A stretch of DNA of 64,000 bases, from contig CM035356.1 of assembly GCA_020137815.1 (NCBI GenBank), positions 554,501-618,500 on the forward strand, given 5' to 3'. Source of the stretch: Hormiphora californensis. Taxonomy: Eukaryota; Ctenophora; Tentaculata; Cydippida; Pleurobrachiidae. The translations under genes and the position numbers were made by a program. This document shows positions 1 through 11,153 of this stretch, in pieces. Positions within the stretch are counted from its first letter, which is position 1. Each line of letters starts with the position of its first letter. The notes below the pieces were generated by a model that saw only the letters and a program-made list of their open reading frames with translations, made no database searches and was not told the DNA's origin.

Positions 1-1024
1 AGGTGAAGGATGAGACCAGCTCCATCTGGCCCTGTAACGCGTCCTCTGCAGTTGGGGTGCTGACAATGGTGACAGTCAGTACATCACCTAGCCCTATGTA
101 GGGACATGTCACCTGGAAGAGTAGGGGGAGCTGTGAAACAACAGTAATGATATGAAGGGTGTCTGTAAGATGGTGCATTTCATTCTGTGGCATGGAGAGT
201 AACAGCAAGAAAAGGACAATGAACAGTTGGACTACTATCGACAGTAAGATGTTGATCAAATGTAATAACACTGAATACTAAGGGTAACAACAATACCTTT
301 ATTTTCCTGCCGGTCAGCTGCTCAATGACAGTATTCTCACTGTGAGTAATGGGAGTTAGGATTCCAGGTACCGATAACTCCACTGTACTGTCCAGATTAT
401 AGGCGTCTACCTTCGATACCTCCGAGTGGGACACCTATTGGAAATGAGATGACGAATTGAGAATAACACCCCTCTTTCTTCTCTATGAAGTGTGCGCGAC
501 ATTCGAGTAGGGGTGAGAGAAAAACGTTGGTAACTTGTTTCTAGTACCCCGTTTCAAGGTTAGCTGTGCACAACAAAGACACCCAGGAATGTCTGATGAC
601 TTACAGATAGGTAGCAGATAGTTTGTTCTCCAAGGGATATGAAGTACTGGGAGTCAGGGCACTCTAGCAACATCGTAAGGTAGGGGTGGTGTAGGAGAAG
701 AGTTGTTGTGTCTCCCTCCATCTCCACAGTGTTCCCCTTATTAGACGTGTAGGAGAGACCTATTGGTGGAAGTCAGGTGTCAGTATAATATGGTTTCAAT
801 ACTCACTCCAAGGCTCTCAGACTCTGAGACTATTATAATGAAGTATGATATGTACTAGGGTCCGATATGGTTACCATAATATCTCCTAGCAGCTGCTGAC
901 CTGCAGTAACGAAGACACTAGAGAAAGGCTGGGAGACAGGTTTAACAATTCCAGATATAACCAACTCAACCTCCTGTTCTTGGTCCAGGGATGAAGACCT
1001 GAATGTGGATAGAGGGGGGAGAGT

Positions 1025-1077
<53 letters not shown>

Positions 1078-3273
1078 CGAAAGAGCTATAGGAGAGAGTG
1101 CGTCTCGCCGAGTCAGCGAATGAGACGCTAGTCGTATCCGATCATCCGAGATCTCTCTGCCGATGACGAAGCGCTCTCGCTCGACGCTGCTCCTCTCGGT
1201 CGGACGATACATGCAGAGTGCCCGGAGCGCCGATGCTTAGACGACTCGATAGTAGAGCGACATCGATAGAGAGTCGCGCAGACGTTCCTGGACAGCGCTG
1301 CGAGAGAGATACTACACATACCCTGTGATGGTCATGGTACTCCCAACTGCTTCATACTGAACGGCCCCATCACCACCACCAGCAGTGGCCCCTGTGTAAC
1401 TAAGGGCAGTAGATCCACTGGGAAGACAGCACTCACCTCTACCTGTCATGACACTATAAAGTTAGGATTTGTTGTAATGTGTACCATTGGGAGAGAGGGG
1501 GGAAAGAGATTGTGATGGCACTACAAAGTTAGGGCTACAAAGTTAAGTGTGAGTTGTAATCTGTACGTTGGAAGAGGGGGGTTGAACTGCCTGTAATTGT
1601 GATTTGGAAGAGGTTCACACCCATGGCAACTGCTTATTCATACCTTATACTCCACTTTTAGAGCGGGTATCCGGACTTGAAGGGTCACATTAAGGACTTG
1701 TCCCACAACAGCCCGACTAGGAACAGTTAGGTGGTGCAGGGAGGGCTCTCTCAGTCTCAGTGGAACCAAGAGGGAACCTGGGAGAGAGGGAGGTCAAAGC
1801 TCACGGCATGGAAGAGTCTGATCATTTCACAGCTCACAACACACAACTCACTGTGAACAGTTTCCAGAGGCCTCCCATCGCTCTCAAGTGGGGCAGTGTA
1901 ACTAGTTACACTCATTGTCACATCTAGCTGGGAGGGACGCAGGGTGCTCTGCAGGTAGAGACCAAACCTGCCAGTGATAATGTGGCCTGGTTGGAGATCA
2001 TCCGCAACAAAATGTATCAACTCCACACCCTCATTCTCCATCTAGACAAGGTGGAACACACGGGTTAGAGCTTAAAACTAGATTCTATTGTTGTTTTTAT
2101 TGGTTTAGATCGTTCATAAAACTTGCCATCGCGTATCAGGTGAAAAACACCTCGGTCACCACCCACAACATGCTACATTGCCTAATTCGACCCTCTCTCC
2201 GCTCCCCGGGTTAGAAATGGTACGTACCACGACGATGCTGACGCTGGTTGGGTTGGTGGTGGCTGTGAGGAAGTTGGGAGAAGCCTCACTGACACTACAC
2301 GTTATAGAGACATTATAGATGGGGGTTGGGGAGGACACGGGCAGTTGAACACTGAACACTAACAGAGGTTCATCTTTATTTTGGTAGTAAACATGTGGAT
2401 CACCCGGCTCAAACACCTAGCGGGGAATGGTCCATTCTAGTTATCTGTACAGTGTACAGTGTACTGAGTATACACGGGGGTATACACTGATGATAATCCA
2501 TGATAACAGTGTTATTACCATTATAGTCGGAAACCACAACATATATACCTCAATTCTGGGTAGCTGGGGGCTAACAACTTGGAAAGACTCGCGAAGGAAG
2601 GTATAGTAATCTGTCCCCAACTGTTCCTTAATTTGAAGGGTCAGCACATTGGTGGGTTGTATTGTGTAAATATTCCTCACTTGGATGTCGAGGGAAACTT
2701 GCACTTCTGCATCTGTACTTCCTGCAGAATATGAATGATTGGTGTAAACTGTAAGTACTGTCTTGGATAGCATGGAGGGCCTCCAACATCCAATGGAGGG
2801 TTTCATAACTCCTTGTACATAAAGTCCTACCATGAAGATACTGATACATAATTTACGCCATCATCTTTCCCAGCGCTATCACTTTATCTCGATCTTAGTT
2901 CTAAGCAGGTTGGAACTAGAGTTTCGATAATATGAAATCTCTTGTAAAAGGGGGAAATAATGTGTAATCTCATACCAGCAGGGATGTAGACAACTCCAAA
3001 ATCAAAATTGAGAGTTCCATTGAGATTGGTTATCCTGGAGCTACTCTTTTCCGTTTCGAGAGCTGCAAGCTCTGAACCGAGGATGCTACTACCGACGTAT
3101 CTGTCGAGGGGGTTGGTTGGGTTTGATCATCTGGGACAGTATCAAGGGGTCTCATGTGTGAAATTTACAATTGTGTTTACCTGACAACACTATTCTTCAA
3201 GTTTAACATCGGTTGATCTATTTGGTTGTTGGTGAAGTAAGGTGGGAACAATTTCAAGTTGAAGAGAGCAGCT
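1..3273 (-). CDS. Large extracellular repeat protein, partial, runs off left edge
   Basis: I do not recognise a named gene. At least ten short exons on the minus strand encode beta-strand-rich modules. Best-supported exons are 3181-3273, 2976-3100, 2549-2721, 2228-2416, 1852-2041 and 1644-1777; these join in phase with GT-AG borders. Further left are 875-998, 605-759, 297-434 and 1-112 (continuing off the window). Recurring motifs are NGTLNFDFG, EVQVSLDIQVRN, EPSL followed by GQVLNVTLQVR, TALSYTGA, GLSYTSNKGN, and GDVLTVTI. This resembles, by eye, the DUF11-like extracellular repeat seen in bacterial surface proteins and some invertebrate matrix proteins. No transmembrane segment, signal peptide or start codon was found, so both ends are missing. 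Joins between 875 and 1440 do not all keep frame as I read them; the exon near 1320-1440 is uncertain. A secreted or membrane-anchored adhesive/matrix role is inference. Confidence 0.55.
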
Positions 3274-3429
3274 CTCACAAGCCTTCAGATTCACTGTAAC
3301 CACCATGTTAGTAGAGAGGCCTATTCCAACTGTGTTCCCGTCAGGGCAGGTAGAGAGGATATCTCAGTTGAACCTGTGATTAGTAGAGGGAGGTTGGGGC
3401 ACCTGTGAACCTGTGACTGTGATCATGAT

Positions 3430-4040
3430 ATACATATATATACAATGCATACCTACAATCAGTATGATGCATCATATGACATATATCAGGTGTTACCTAG
3501 CACAAATAGTGCGAATGATGTCATGAGTTGTAAGGCCATTTCTCAGATTTCGTCTTAAATTATCGAATTAGGGATTTAGCACCATCGTTTGGACATAAGA
3601 CTGCTGGACAGTATAGATGATAATGGTCAGTTTGGAAAAAACATATTTCAATTCAGTACTGATAATTGAGACAGTGTTATATTCTCGGTGAAGCGAGACC
3701 GAGGGATGTTTCATAAAAGGTAGCTTGAGCTGTTCTGAATTATTAGTTGTTAACACAGGTCACGCGATGTTAACCATCTCAGATCACGCTTTCGGTACAC
3801 ACTGTTGCCCTTTGGGACGAGGTCTCCCCTTTTCTCTCTCACTCTGTCCCTCGGCCTCCCGCACACCCTTTTGTGCTCATCCGACGGCAAAAAATAGCAC
3901 ATCGCCAGATGTAAAATTTCGGTGGTAGAAATTGGCTGAAATACAAAGGAAGGTGAAAAAACATTTTCAAAAAATATTTCAAAACGCGATCCACGAAATG
4001 AAACGAAAGTCGAAAATAAAGAATTATAATAAATTACCCA
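3430..4040. other. Intergenic, no gene seen
   Basis: The stretch between the left-edge gene and the first MITE holds only short unsupported reading frames and AT-rich sequence. It could contain a 5' exon or promoter of the extracellular repeat protein, but I see no splice-consistent coding exon. Confidence 0.4.
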
Positions 4041-4046
4041 CGAAAT

Positions 4047-4591
4047 TAGTGGAAGCTCTTACGGTATTTCCCACGCCCCGTGGGAAAGTTTTTGACCGTG
4101 GGAAAGTTTTCAAACCGTGGGAAAAGAGAGATACATACAATAACATACAAAAAATAATTATTTTTTAAAAGTTATTGTATGTATCTCTCTTTTCCCACGG
4201 TTTGAAAACTTTCCCACGGTCAAAAACTTTCCCACGGGGCGTGGGAAATACCGTAAGAGTGCGCGGCTCAAATCCTGCGCTCTGATTGGCTGAAATTTCG
4301 CGCGCTCGAAATTTCAGCCAATCACAGCTCAGGATTTGAGCCGCGCACCTAGCTTTCAAAAAATGTTTTTAGTGGAAGCTCTTACGGTATTTCCCACGCC
4401 CCGTGGGAAAGTTTTTGACCGTGGGAAAGTTTTCAAACCGTGGGAAAAGAGAGATACATACAATAAGATACAAAAAATAATTATTTTTTTAAAGTTATTG
4501 TATGTATCTCTCTTTTCCCACGGTTTGAAAACTTTCCCACGGTCAAAAACTTTCCCACGGGGCGTGGGAAATACCGTAAGAGCTTCCACTA
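4047..4591. mobile_element. Two palindromic MITEs plus a third nested palindrome
   Basis: Two near-identical foldback elements begin GTGGAAGCTCTTACGG and, where intact, end in its reverse complement. The second copy (about 4371-4590) is complete and flanked by TA, the target of Tc1/mariner-type elements. Each arm contains repeated CCCACGG/CCGTGGG blocks around an AT-rich loop. The first copy (from 4048) loses its right end where a separate 90-bp palindrome lies (4259-4348, ends GTGCGCGGCTCAAATCC). No transposase is present. Confidence 0.85.
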
Positions 4592-5721
4592 TTTGCGCGT
4601 CCGAGTAAAATCGAGTGCGTCTGCCAAAAATAACCCAGCGTTTTTTACTTTTTTAAAGGAATGAACAATCGCACAACCTTTACATTGGCTCTCAGACCTT
4701 TCACCTTTATTGGTCATCAGATGACAGATCACAAGCTCAGTGATATCTTCCGACGTAAGGCATAAGGCATAAACTGATGAGGCACTGAGGCAGAATCTTG
4801 TCCTTAGCCTGAGATTCGCTGTCAGGCCAATGCTCTGATCACAGTTCTCGCGAATAGGGTCAGGCCAATGCTCTGACAGGAGATTCAGGATGAGGGCTTA
4901 TACCTTCAGGACTTTCTGAAAATCGCTGGTTATCCCACCCGCTGTATTCATATTTCATTACCAAAATGACTGCTGTCTGCTACTTGCTAGACTCATTCCT
5001 TCGGTAAAGTTGGTCAAGGGGCGTGTTGAGATGGAGCCGCGAGGGTGCATTAGCACGGAAAATTTTCACCTTCACATGGGCGAGCTGCATTTTCCGGCAA
5101 AGGTCAAGTAATACCACGTCCACACTTGCGTCATTTTTTTAAATAAACTACACAATCCACTAGGGACCTCAGGGGTGAAACGGTGCAGAGCAGCCGCGAG
5201 CCACTAGACACGGTGAGGTGACTTGCGTCATGGGCAGAGTTATGCTAGGGTTTTTGCCCTTTTTGATGATGTTAGATCATAGATGTGATGTGTGAACTGA
5301 GTTTTTTTATGTCTGCAAGCCTGCAGTTTGTCCCTACGCCTATTTATTAAAGTACCCTGTATACCGAGGGAAAACTTGAGACTCATATTCTATTTCTGTC
5401 TCGAAATACCTGTCCTAATGATCCAGACTCAGAAAATATTTATTTGGAAGCATTCGTACGACCTCAGTCATCAGTGATTATTGTTTTCTATATAATGAAG
5501 CTAGTTGTAATTAATACGCATTATGCATAGAAGAAAGGAAAGACATGGGATCTTCTACATCATATACTTCATCTATGAACATCACACATGAATGCTTCAC
5601 CCACATATATCGTGCGAAAGTAAAATACCGCTTAAAGGCTTCTTATTTGGTAAATTAAAGATTCGACAGTTTTAATTTGCATTACTTCTTCGATTGAGTT
5701 TGCTTTGTACATGCATAATTG
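4592..5721. other. Intergenic, no gene seen
   Basis: About 1.1 kb downstream of the LURP-one-related gene. It contains a short repeated phrase CAGGCCAATGCTCTGA (near 4825 and 4861) and otherwise no coding exon, RNA gene or transposon end that I can support. Confidence 0.4.
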
Positions 5722-6640
5722 CTAATATCTGAAATTTTTCATCCAAGTAAGAATTAGAGCAGTCATAAGGGCAACGTCAACTCCCGGTTCCACGGAGAGA
5801 GAAGCAACACCAACTCCCTCACGCCTTAGTTTGGCGTAGACAATATCAGGGGTTTCAGCGTCTACAATTTGTAGTTCGAAAGAGAAGACTCCCGCAAACT
5901 TAACTACCACAGCTGGTACACCACTGAAAAAAAGGTTGGAAAGTGGAATAGCAGCTTTGGTCAAATTAGACCTTTTGCCGTAATTGAAATAAACATACCT
6001 CTCGCTAGAGTGCATTTTGACCTTGCACGATTTCTGCAATGACATCCGACTAAAAACCATGGAAACTTGTTTCTCATTTCTCTGTGGGCCCGTATTAAGA
6101 TACCATTTGTTTCCTTGCCTGCAAAGAAGTGAATATAGAGGTAACTATTTCATGTACATAATATATATTATGTAGTTGGAGTATTGTTGGGTATTATTAG
6201 GCCCTCATTATATTACCCGAAGGAGTAGTTTGGTTCTATGGCGCAAACCAGATTTCCAAAGACGTCATTCAGGCTATATGTATAGGAACGCATGACACTG
6301 AACCCCTAAAATGTGATGTTTTGTTATTACCTGAATATCGATTATCTTCTATTCATATTCGATAATTTATCGAATATGATTAGACCTATGATAAACAAAG
6401 CAGGTTAGCTGCTTTTTTTTTCGTCGGACATGGCTCTATTATTGCGTTGTTTCCCTGTCCTTACTCAGCAAGACTTACCGATATATCCAAAATGGGTGAG
6501 AACCAGGTCTGTCCATTTCGTGCATCTGTTACTGGTAGTTCACCGATGGAGCCTTGAGGGGCCCTCCTTATCAGCAGCCTGACCTCTTCATCTTTGCAAA
6601 ACTGGGGCCCAAAGACACAAAGTTTGGGTACCGTCGACAT
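5722..6640 (-). CDS. LURP-one-related (tubby-like fold) protein, three exons
   Basis: Exons 6479-6640, 6217-6305 and 5722-6118 join in phase with GT-AG borders to give 215 residues, the usual length for the LURP-one-related (DUF567) family. These proteins share the tubby C-terminal / scramblase-like beta-barrel fold; their biochemical role in animals is unknown. Family-like features are an N-terminal GPQFCKDEEVRLLIRR strand, the YSLNDVFGNLVCAIEP segment in exon 2, and the C-terminal EVEPGVD-like hallmark, here SVEPGVDVALMTALIL. The ATG at 6640 opens exon 1 with no upstream coding sequence evident. A TTAA-flanked foldback MITE ends 35 bp upstream of the ATG, so part of the promoter or leader is transposon-derived. 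Family call by motif memory; function not inferred. Confidence 0.82.
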
Positions 6641-6674
6641 TCCCTTGGACTATTCCTAGTGTTATATTAGTTCA

Positions 6675-7037
6675 TTAAGGCCAGAGGGGGGGGGGTATAA
6701 AAAGTCACTTTCGGTATCTGGTCCGGCTCGAAGAGCCGGACCAGATGACATACTCGGAATCGATTTTGCGCGCACCGTTAGGGAGAAAATTGAGGTTAAC
6801 TTTTGGCCCAAAATCAATGTTAACCTCTCTAATTCTTAGAGATCAGGTATTGAAACAATAAAAACTATTCTAAAAGTAAGGTATCACTAAGGAGAGCATG
6901 TGTGAGCAATTTTATGGCGCTATTCCTGGTAGTTCTTTAAATTTAGAGGTCAACATATTTATGTCAACATATTCTTCGAGCCGGACCAGATACCGAAAGT
7001 GACTTTTTATACCCCGGACCCCCCCCTCTGGCCTTAA
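6675..7037. mobile_element. Foldback MITE with TTAA at both ends
   Basis: Inverted arms of about 60 bp start TTAAGGCCAGAGG and include GTATAAAAAGTCACTTTCGG and TATCTGGTCCGGCTCG. A second internal hairpin (6717-6745) repeats the TCTGGTCCGGCTC arm. Both outer ends are TTAA, the piggyBac-type target duplication (Kolobok is an alternative). No coding capacity. Lies immediately upstream of the LURP-one-related gene. Confidence 0.8.
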
Positions 7038-7876
7038 ATGCCAAAAACTAATAGAAATTGGTTGGCTCGAAATGTGACCTCTTTTGTTTTGAAACTGACA
7101 CCTTTTCCCTCTCTCGCAGTCACTGTACCACATGTGACACAGTGACTGCACAGTGATATTCGGATTTCGAAAGGTCTTTCACGAACACTTCGGTCCTAAC
7201 TTTTAGGGGGAATGATTTTTCACTAGGGCTTTTTTGAAATGGCTTTCACGAACAAAAGTTGGGGGTAGATGGGGAGGGTTTTCTAAAAAATGTTTCTAAA
7301 AACACTCATAACTTTGGCCGTTCGTGAAAGCCACATTGTAAATTTTGGTCCTAACTACGCTGGGACCGGTCCTTACTTCGGTCCTAAGTGTTTCGTGAAA
7401 GACCCCCAGTGGTTCTGAATGCTCGCAACAATATACTGAAAGAGGATGAAGAATGACAGGTTGGAAGAAGCTCACAGTGCTGCTTGCAGTGGAAATACTG
7501 TAACACGAAATACAGTAATATGCACGGAATTTGCGTAACACGCAAGTGATTTTGTCAAGAATCTGTTTAAAGTACTTTTTGGTCAGCACGTACTAACACG
7601 CCGATTGGCCACGGTTGCGCGTCTTCATACCGTGTCTCCGATTTCCATTACTGTATTCCCACTACAAGCGACCGGGTCATCAAACGAAATATATATGGTA
7701 GTTAGTCTACTGAACGATCACGGGTGCTTGACTCCCCACAGCGGCGGCAAATCCTCTACTTGAGGTAGCCCCAGCGGAATGTAGAATCCCCCTGTTGGGT
7801 CTACTATAACCAAACCAGCTGCTCTTACAACAACACGAAATATAGTAGTGTTTTAAAGAATTTTAGTTTTTACATA

Positions 7877-8020
7877 CAGTCGGACCCCGATTTACCGGGA
7901 TACTCGGGGGAAAGAGTTTTGCCCGGTATATCGGGGTCAAATACTTTATACTGTTATTTTCCTACTTCGGGGGAAGATTATCTTCCCGGTAAATCGAAGC
8001 TCGGTAAATCGGGGTCCGAC
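7877..8020. mobile_element. pogo/Tc1-type MITE, CAGTCGGACCCCG termini
   Basis: A 144-bp element with terminal inverted repeats CAGTCGGACCCCGATTTACC and its complement, flanked by TA. Ends of this kind are typical of pogo/Tigger-like elements. The same end recurs at 14345-14363 (solo end), 26065-26130 (degraded) and 60131-60991 in this window. Confidence 0.75.
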
Positions 8021-8646
8021 TATTATATGTTATTCAAAGCAAATCAAGACAAAATATATGTTCTATTTTAGTTCTTATTATATATGTACATGTATTTCTC
8101 TCACTCTATAATTGTCTGGCTTGCATTTCTTACGAATTTCGACACATGCATTTGAGTGACACACTAAGTTTAAATATAGTATGGGCTATAAGTAATAGTG
8201 AAATTTGCGAAGAAAGAAACCGAAAACCAAGGCACGGGAATCAAGCAGGAGAAAATTCCTGAAGTTCAATAATTCAGTGATCTTGTTAAATATATTAGCA
8301 TGATTAGTGCTTGTGGAACAAAGACTAAGTTTAGTATGTAGAGATAATAAGTAGCGCCTTCCGGCTTCAATGAAGATGGCCAATATAAATATTGTGATAT
8401 ATTTGGTTAAAATGAATCATCATTGTATTTCTCTTGACCACCTTGATTGAAGCCGGAAGGCTATTATCTCTGATATTCCTGCCAGACTACTTAAATCAAC
8501 AGTGAATTAAGAAATCCGAATTTAGATATTAGACAATAGAAATCATACAATAGAAATTAGACAATATCAAAACTAAGAGCGTCATTTATACCACATGAGG
8601 TATTCATCGACTATATACCAACGCATCAATTTTAAATAGAAGGTTA

Positions 8647-8899
8647 TTAAGCCAAAAACTAATTGGAATTAGTTGGCGGGAAAGGTGGCCCACTTACACC
8701 TTTTGCTGCTACCGGGTACCACGAACTGTCATTCTCTTCACGTCACGTCGGTATCTCAATCTCTCTCTCACCCTTTCTCTTTCTCTATTTCACTCACCTC
8801 TTATATCCCTGATACATTTTAAAATAAAACCCGGCATCAGGCAAAGGTGTAAGTGGGCCACCTTTCCCGCCAACTAATTCCAATTAGTTTTTGGCTTAA
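8647..8899. mobile_element. Second TTAA-flanked foldback MITE
   Basis: Arms of about 55 bp are almost perfect inverse copies, starting TTAAGCCAAAAACTAATTGG and including GGCGGGAAAGGTGGCCCAC. Both ends carry TTAA. The loop is CT-rich. Its arm sequence (GCCAAAAACTAAT) also appears just right of the 6675-7037 element, suggesting a relic of the same family there. Confidence 0.8.
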
Positions 8900-9965
8900 T
8901 TTAGGTCCCTTTTTGGTTTCTAATGTCAGTATGACATTATTTCATGATGTAAAATTGTCAAAATGATGTGTTATATGAGAAACGAGACGAATTTCTGTGA
9001 AAATCGTAATTTTGACGTCATTATGACATCATCTGACGTAATTAGTGACGTCGTAACGACGTAATTGCATCACAATATATTTTGAATGAATACCCTGAAG
9101 GAGCTTGTAAAGTATCATTGACCGCAGTGGTCAGGAAAGGGAGTTTTTGTTAAAAAAACGTTCAATTTGCTGAATTTTTCGTCAAATTTTTGACTTCCGA
9201 CGCAATTTAAGGGCTCAAAATGATGAGCTACGAAAATTCGCCATATAGTATCTGAAAGTTCAGACGATTTGCCGGTAACGATTTTTTGTCAAATCAAAAA
9301 TCGGAACACGTCTCAAGGGTGCTAGAGGCGTTTGAAAAAAGTTAGTCGGTCTCGCGCAATGACATCACTCGTGACGTCATTGCGCGCGTCATAGGCAAGA
9401 TGAAGAGTCGCCACCAGAATGGGTACATGCACGAGACAATTATCTGTCGATTGCCGCTTGGTTTAAGGTCGTACGATGTCTGGTTCGTCTCAAACTGGGA
9501 CCAAACGGAAGGTAACAAAGCGTCTATACATCTATCTATGTATATATGTATATATGTATCAACCTAGTTATCCCCACACTGAATTTTCTGTTTTGGGGGT
9601 GGTGTTATAACTTTTGAACAAAAAGAGCTAGCCACTTGAAATTTTTACCATCGATAGATGTCTACAAGAAGCTTCTGAGTACAAAATTTCAGCTTCGTAG
9701 CTCATCTGGTTCGGGAGTTATGGCCAGTCAAAAAGTGCCAAAATGGGCTAAAAGTATGAAATAACTATATATACGCTGTGAGCAAGCGGGCCGTTTTTTG
9801 GGGGAATTTTTTTTCGGGGGGGGGGGGGGGTTGGATGGGGCCACCTTTGCGCTTGCCAGCGCAGTGATCACAGTCAAACATCAATATACCCTTTTTTATC
9901 GGGACAACATTGAGAATAGGTACGGAATGCAATTAAGAAAGATTTCACACACCCATCCAAGTGTG

Positions 9966-10020
9966 TCTGGCGCCGTGACCCCATCTGAGGGCACTGTTGA
10001 GAATCAAATTGGGGTATGAC
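9966..10020 (-). repeat. Copy 1 of small CTGGCGGCGCC palindromic repeat family
   Basis: Reads, on the minus strand, ACCCCAATTTGATTCTCA then CAGATGGGGTCACGGCGCC. The same order of blocks recurs at 23611-23680, 27847-27943, 30849-30903, 31070-31140 and 42729-42785. Confidence 0.6.
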
Positions 10021-10283
10021 TCAAGGCGTGTGACATGTTTAGGAACTGTAGTGGTAAAGGGGCGGGTGAACAAGAACGATACGAAACATTTAAAAAAAGA
10101 ACAAGAAAGATAAATTATATAACTGCTAAAGTATCTTTACAGATATTTATGCTGCCTACTGCAGCAGTACAACCGTACATGCATAAAGCACACACGGCCA
10201 AAATTGCAGTGGAATACAAAGGACATTTGTGTGGAGTAGAAGTCTTAATCTTTCATCTTCCCAGAAGATTACTACACATGTAG

Positions 10284-10432
10284 TGGCGCCGTCACCCGCT
10301 TAGTGGGCTTCGTTTTACTGTGCTACACGCACAGGAGTTGTAACCCCCTAGTTCCATGGGCAGAATTCTGCAAAAGAGTCTGCCCTTTGAAAGGGAGCAC
10401 CGCGGTTCCACGACTGTGTCACCAAATATAAA
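10284..10432 (+). repeat. Dispersed repeat, GGCGCCGTCACC family, copy 1
   Basis: Shares GGCGCCGTCACC, GGGCTTCGTTTT, GTGCTACACGC, GAGTTGTAA and GACTGTGTCACCAAATA, in that order, with 16799-16889. This copy carries about 60 extra bases before the right end. Likely a MITE or SINE-like fragment; no terminal duplication determined. Confidence 0.65.
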
Positions 10433-11153
10433 GCGCTTTTCGTGATTGCTGCGTTTGGAGGATTTCGTAGTAACATATGTATACATTGCGAAAGATGGGC
10501 GATGGATTTTATCTTATGTCTATGAGGAACATAAAAAGTGAAGATACTTATGTACCGTAGTGATGAAGTGATGTACACTCTATCAACACCTTAACCTCAA
10601 CACCTTTATCTCTAGAAAGTAGAAGAATATGATCATATCATATTATGGTATAATGTACATAATGTACAGAAAAGATGCTCTGGGTTTACATACTGGGTTG
10701 CAGGTTCAATAATCGATTGATCTTCGCTACCAGCGTCCAGCACAGGCAATGGCATAATGAGCAAACTAATACTGCATCTACACACAAATATCATTACCTG
10801 ACCAGTGACCGTGATCAGTGCACATAATCAATAAATTTAATCAATACATTTCACGGCAGGTCGGAACAATCAGAGCGTTATATCCTGGCATCCTGCCGAT
10901 TTAAACAAAGTTTTCTAGACACAGTCACGTCGGTCAGTCTTAGCTGTACTGTTTACCAAATGTGGAGGAATGACAGTCTTTGACAGTTGGTCAGCGAAAT
11001 GACACAATTTGAATTCGATTTTGTCAAGTAGGAAATCAAAACGTGTGCAATTAGTTTAAGATTTTACACAATAATTTCGTCAATAAAATAGTACAATAAA
11101 ACAATGAAACAATAAATACGATTTAAAACACCACCCCTTCCCCATTCCCCCGA

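Larger units (their letters stand above)
8900..11153. other. Intergenic, repeat-bearing, no gene seen
   Basis: About 2.2 kb with a 15-bp G-run near 9818-9832, a TATATGTA microsatellite near 9540, a small palindromic repeat copy at 9966-10020 and a second repeat at 10284-10432 (listed separately). Reading frames here are short and not supported by splice sites or recognisable protein motifs. Confidence 0.4.

Noticed and set aside
1128-1319. GC-rich reading frame near the GA array at 1030-1073
   Set aside because: Ser/Arg-rich translation of degenerate GAGA/TCTC-type sequence with no conserved motif; not counted as an exon.
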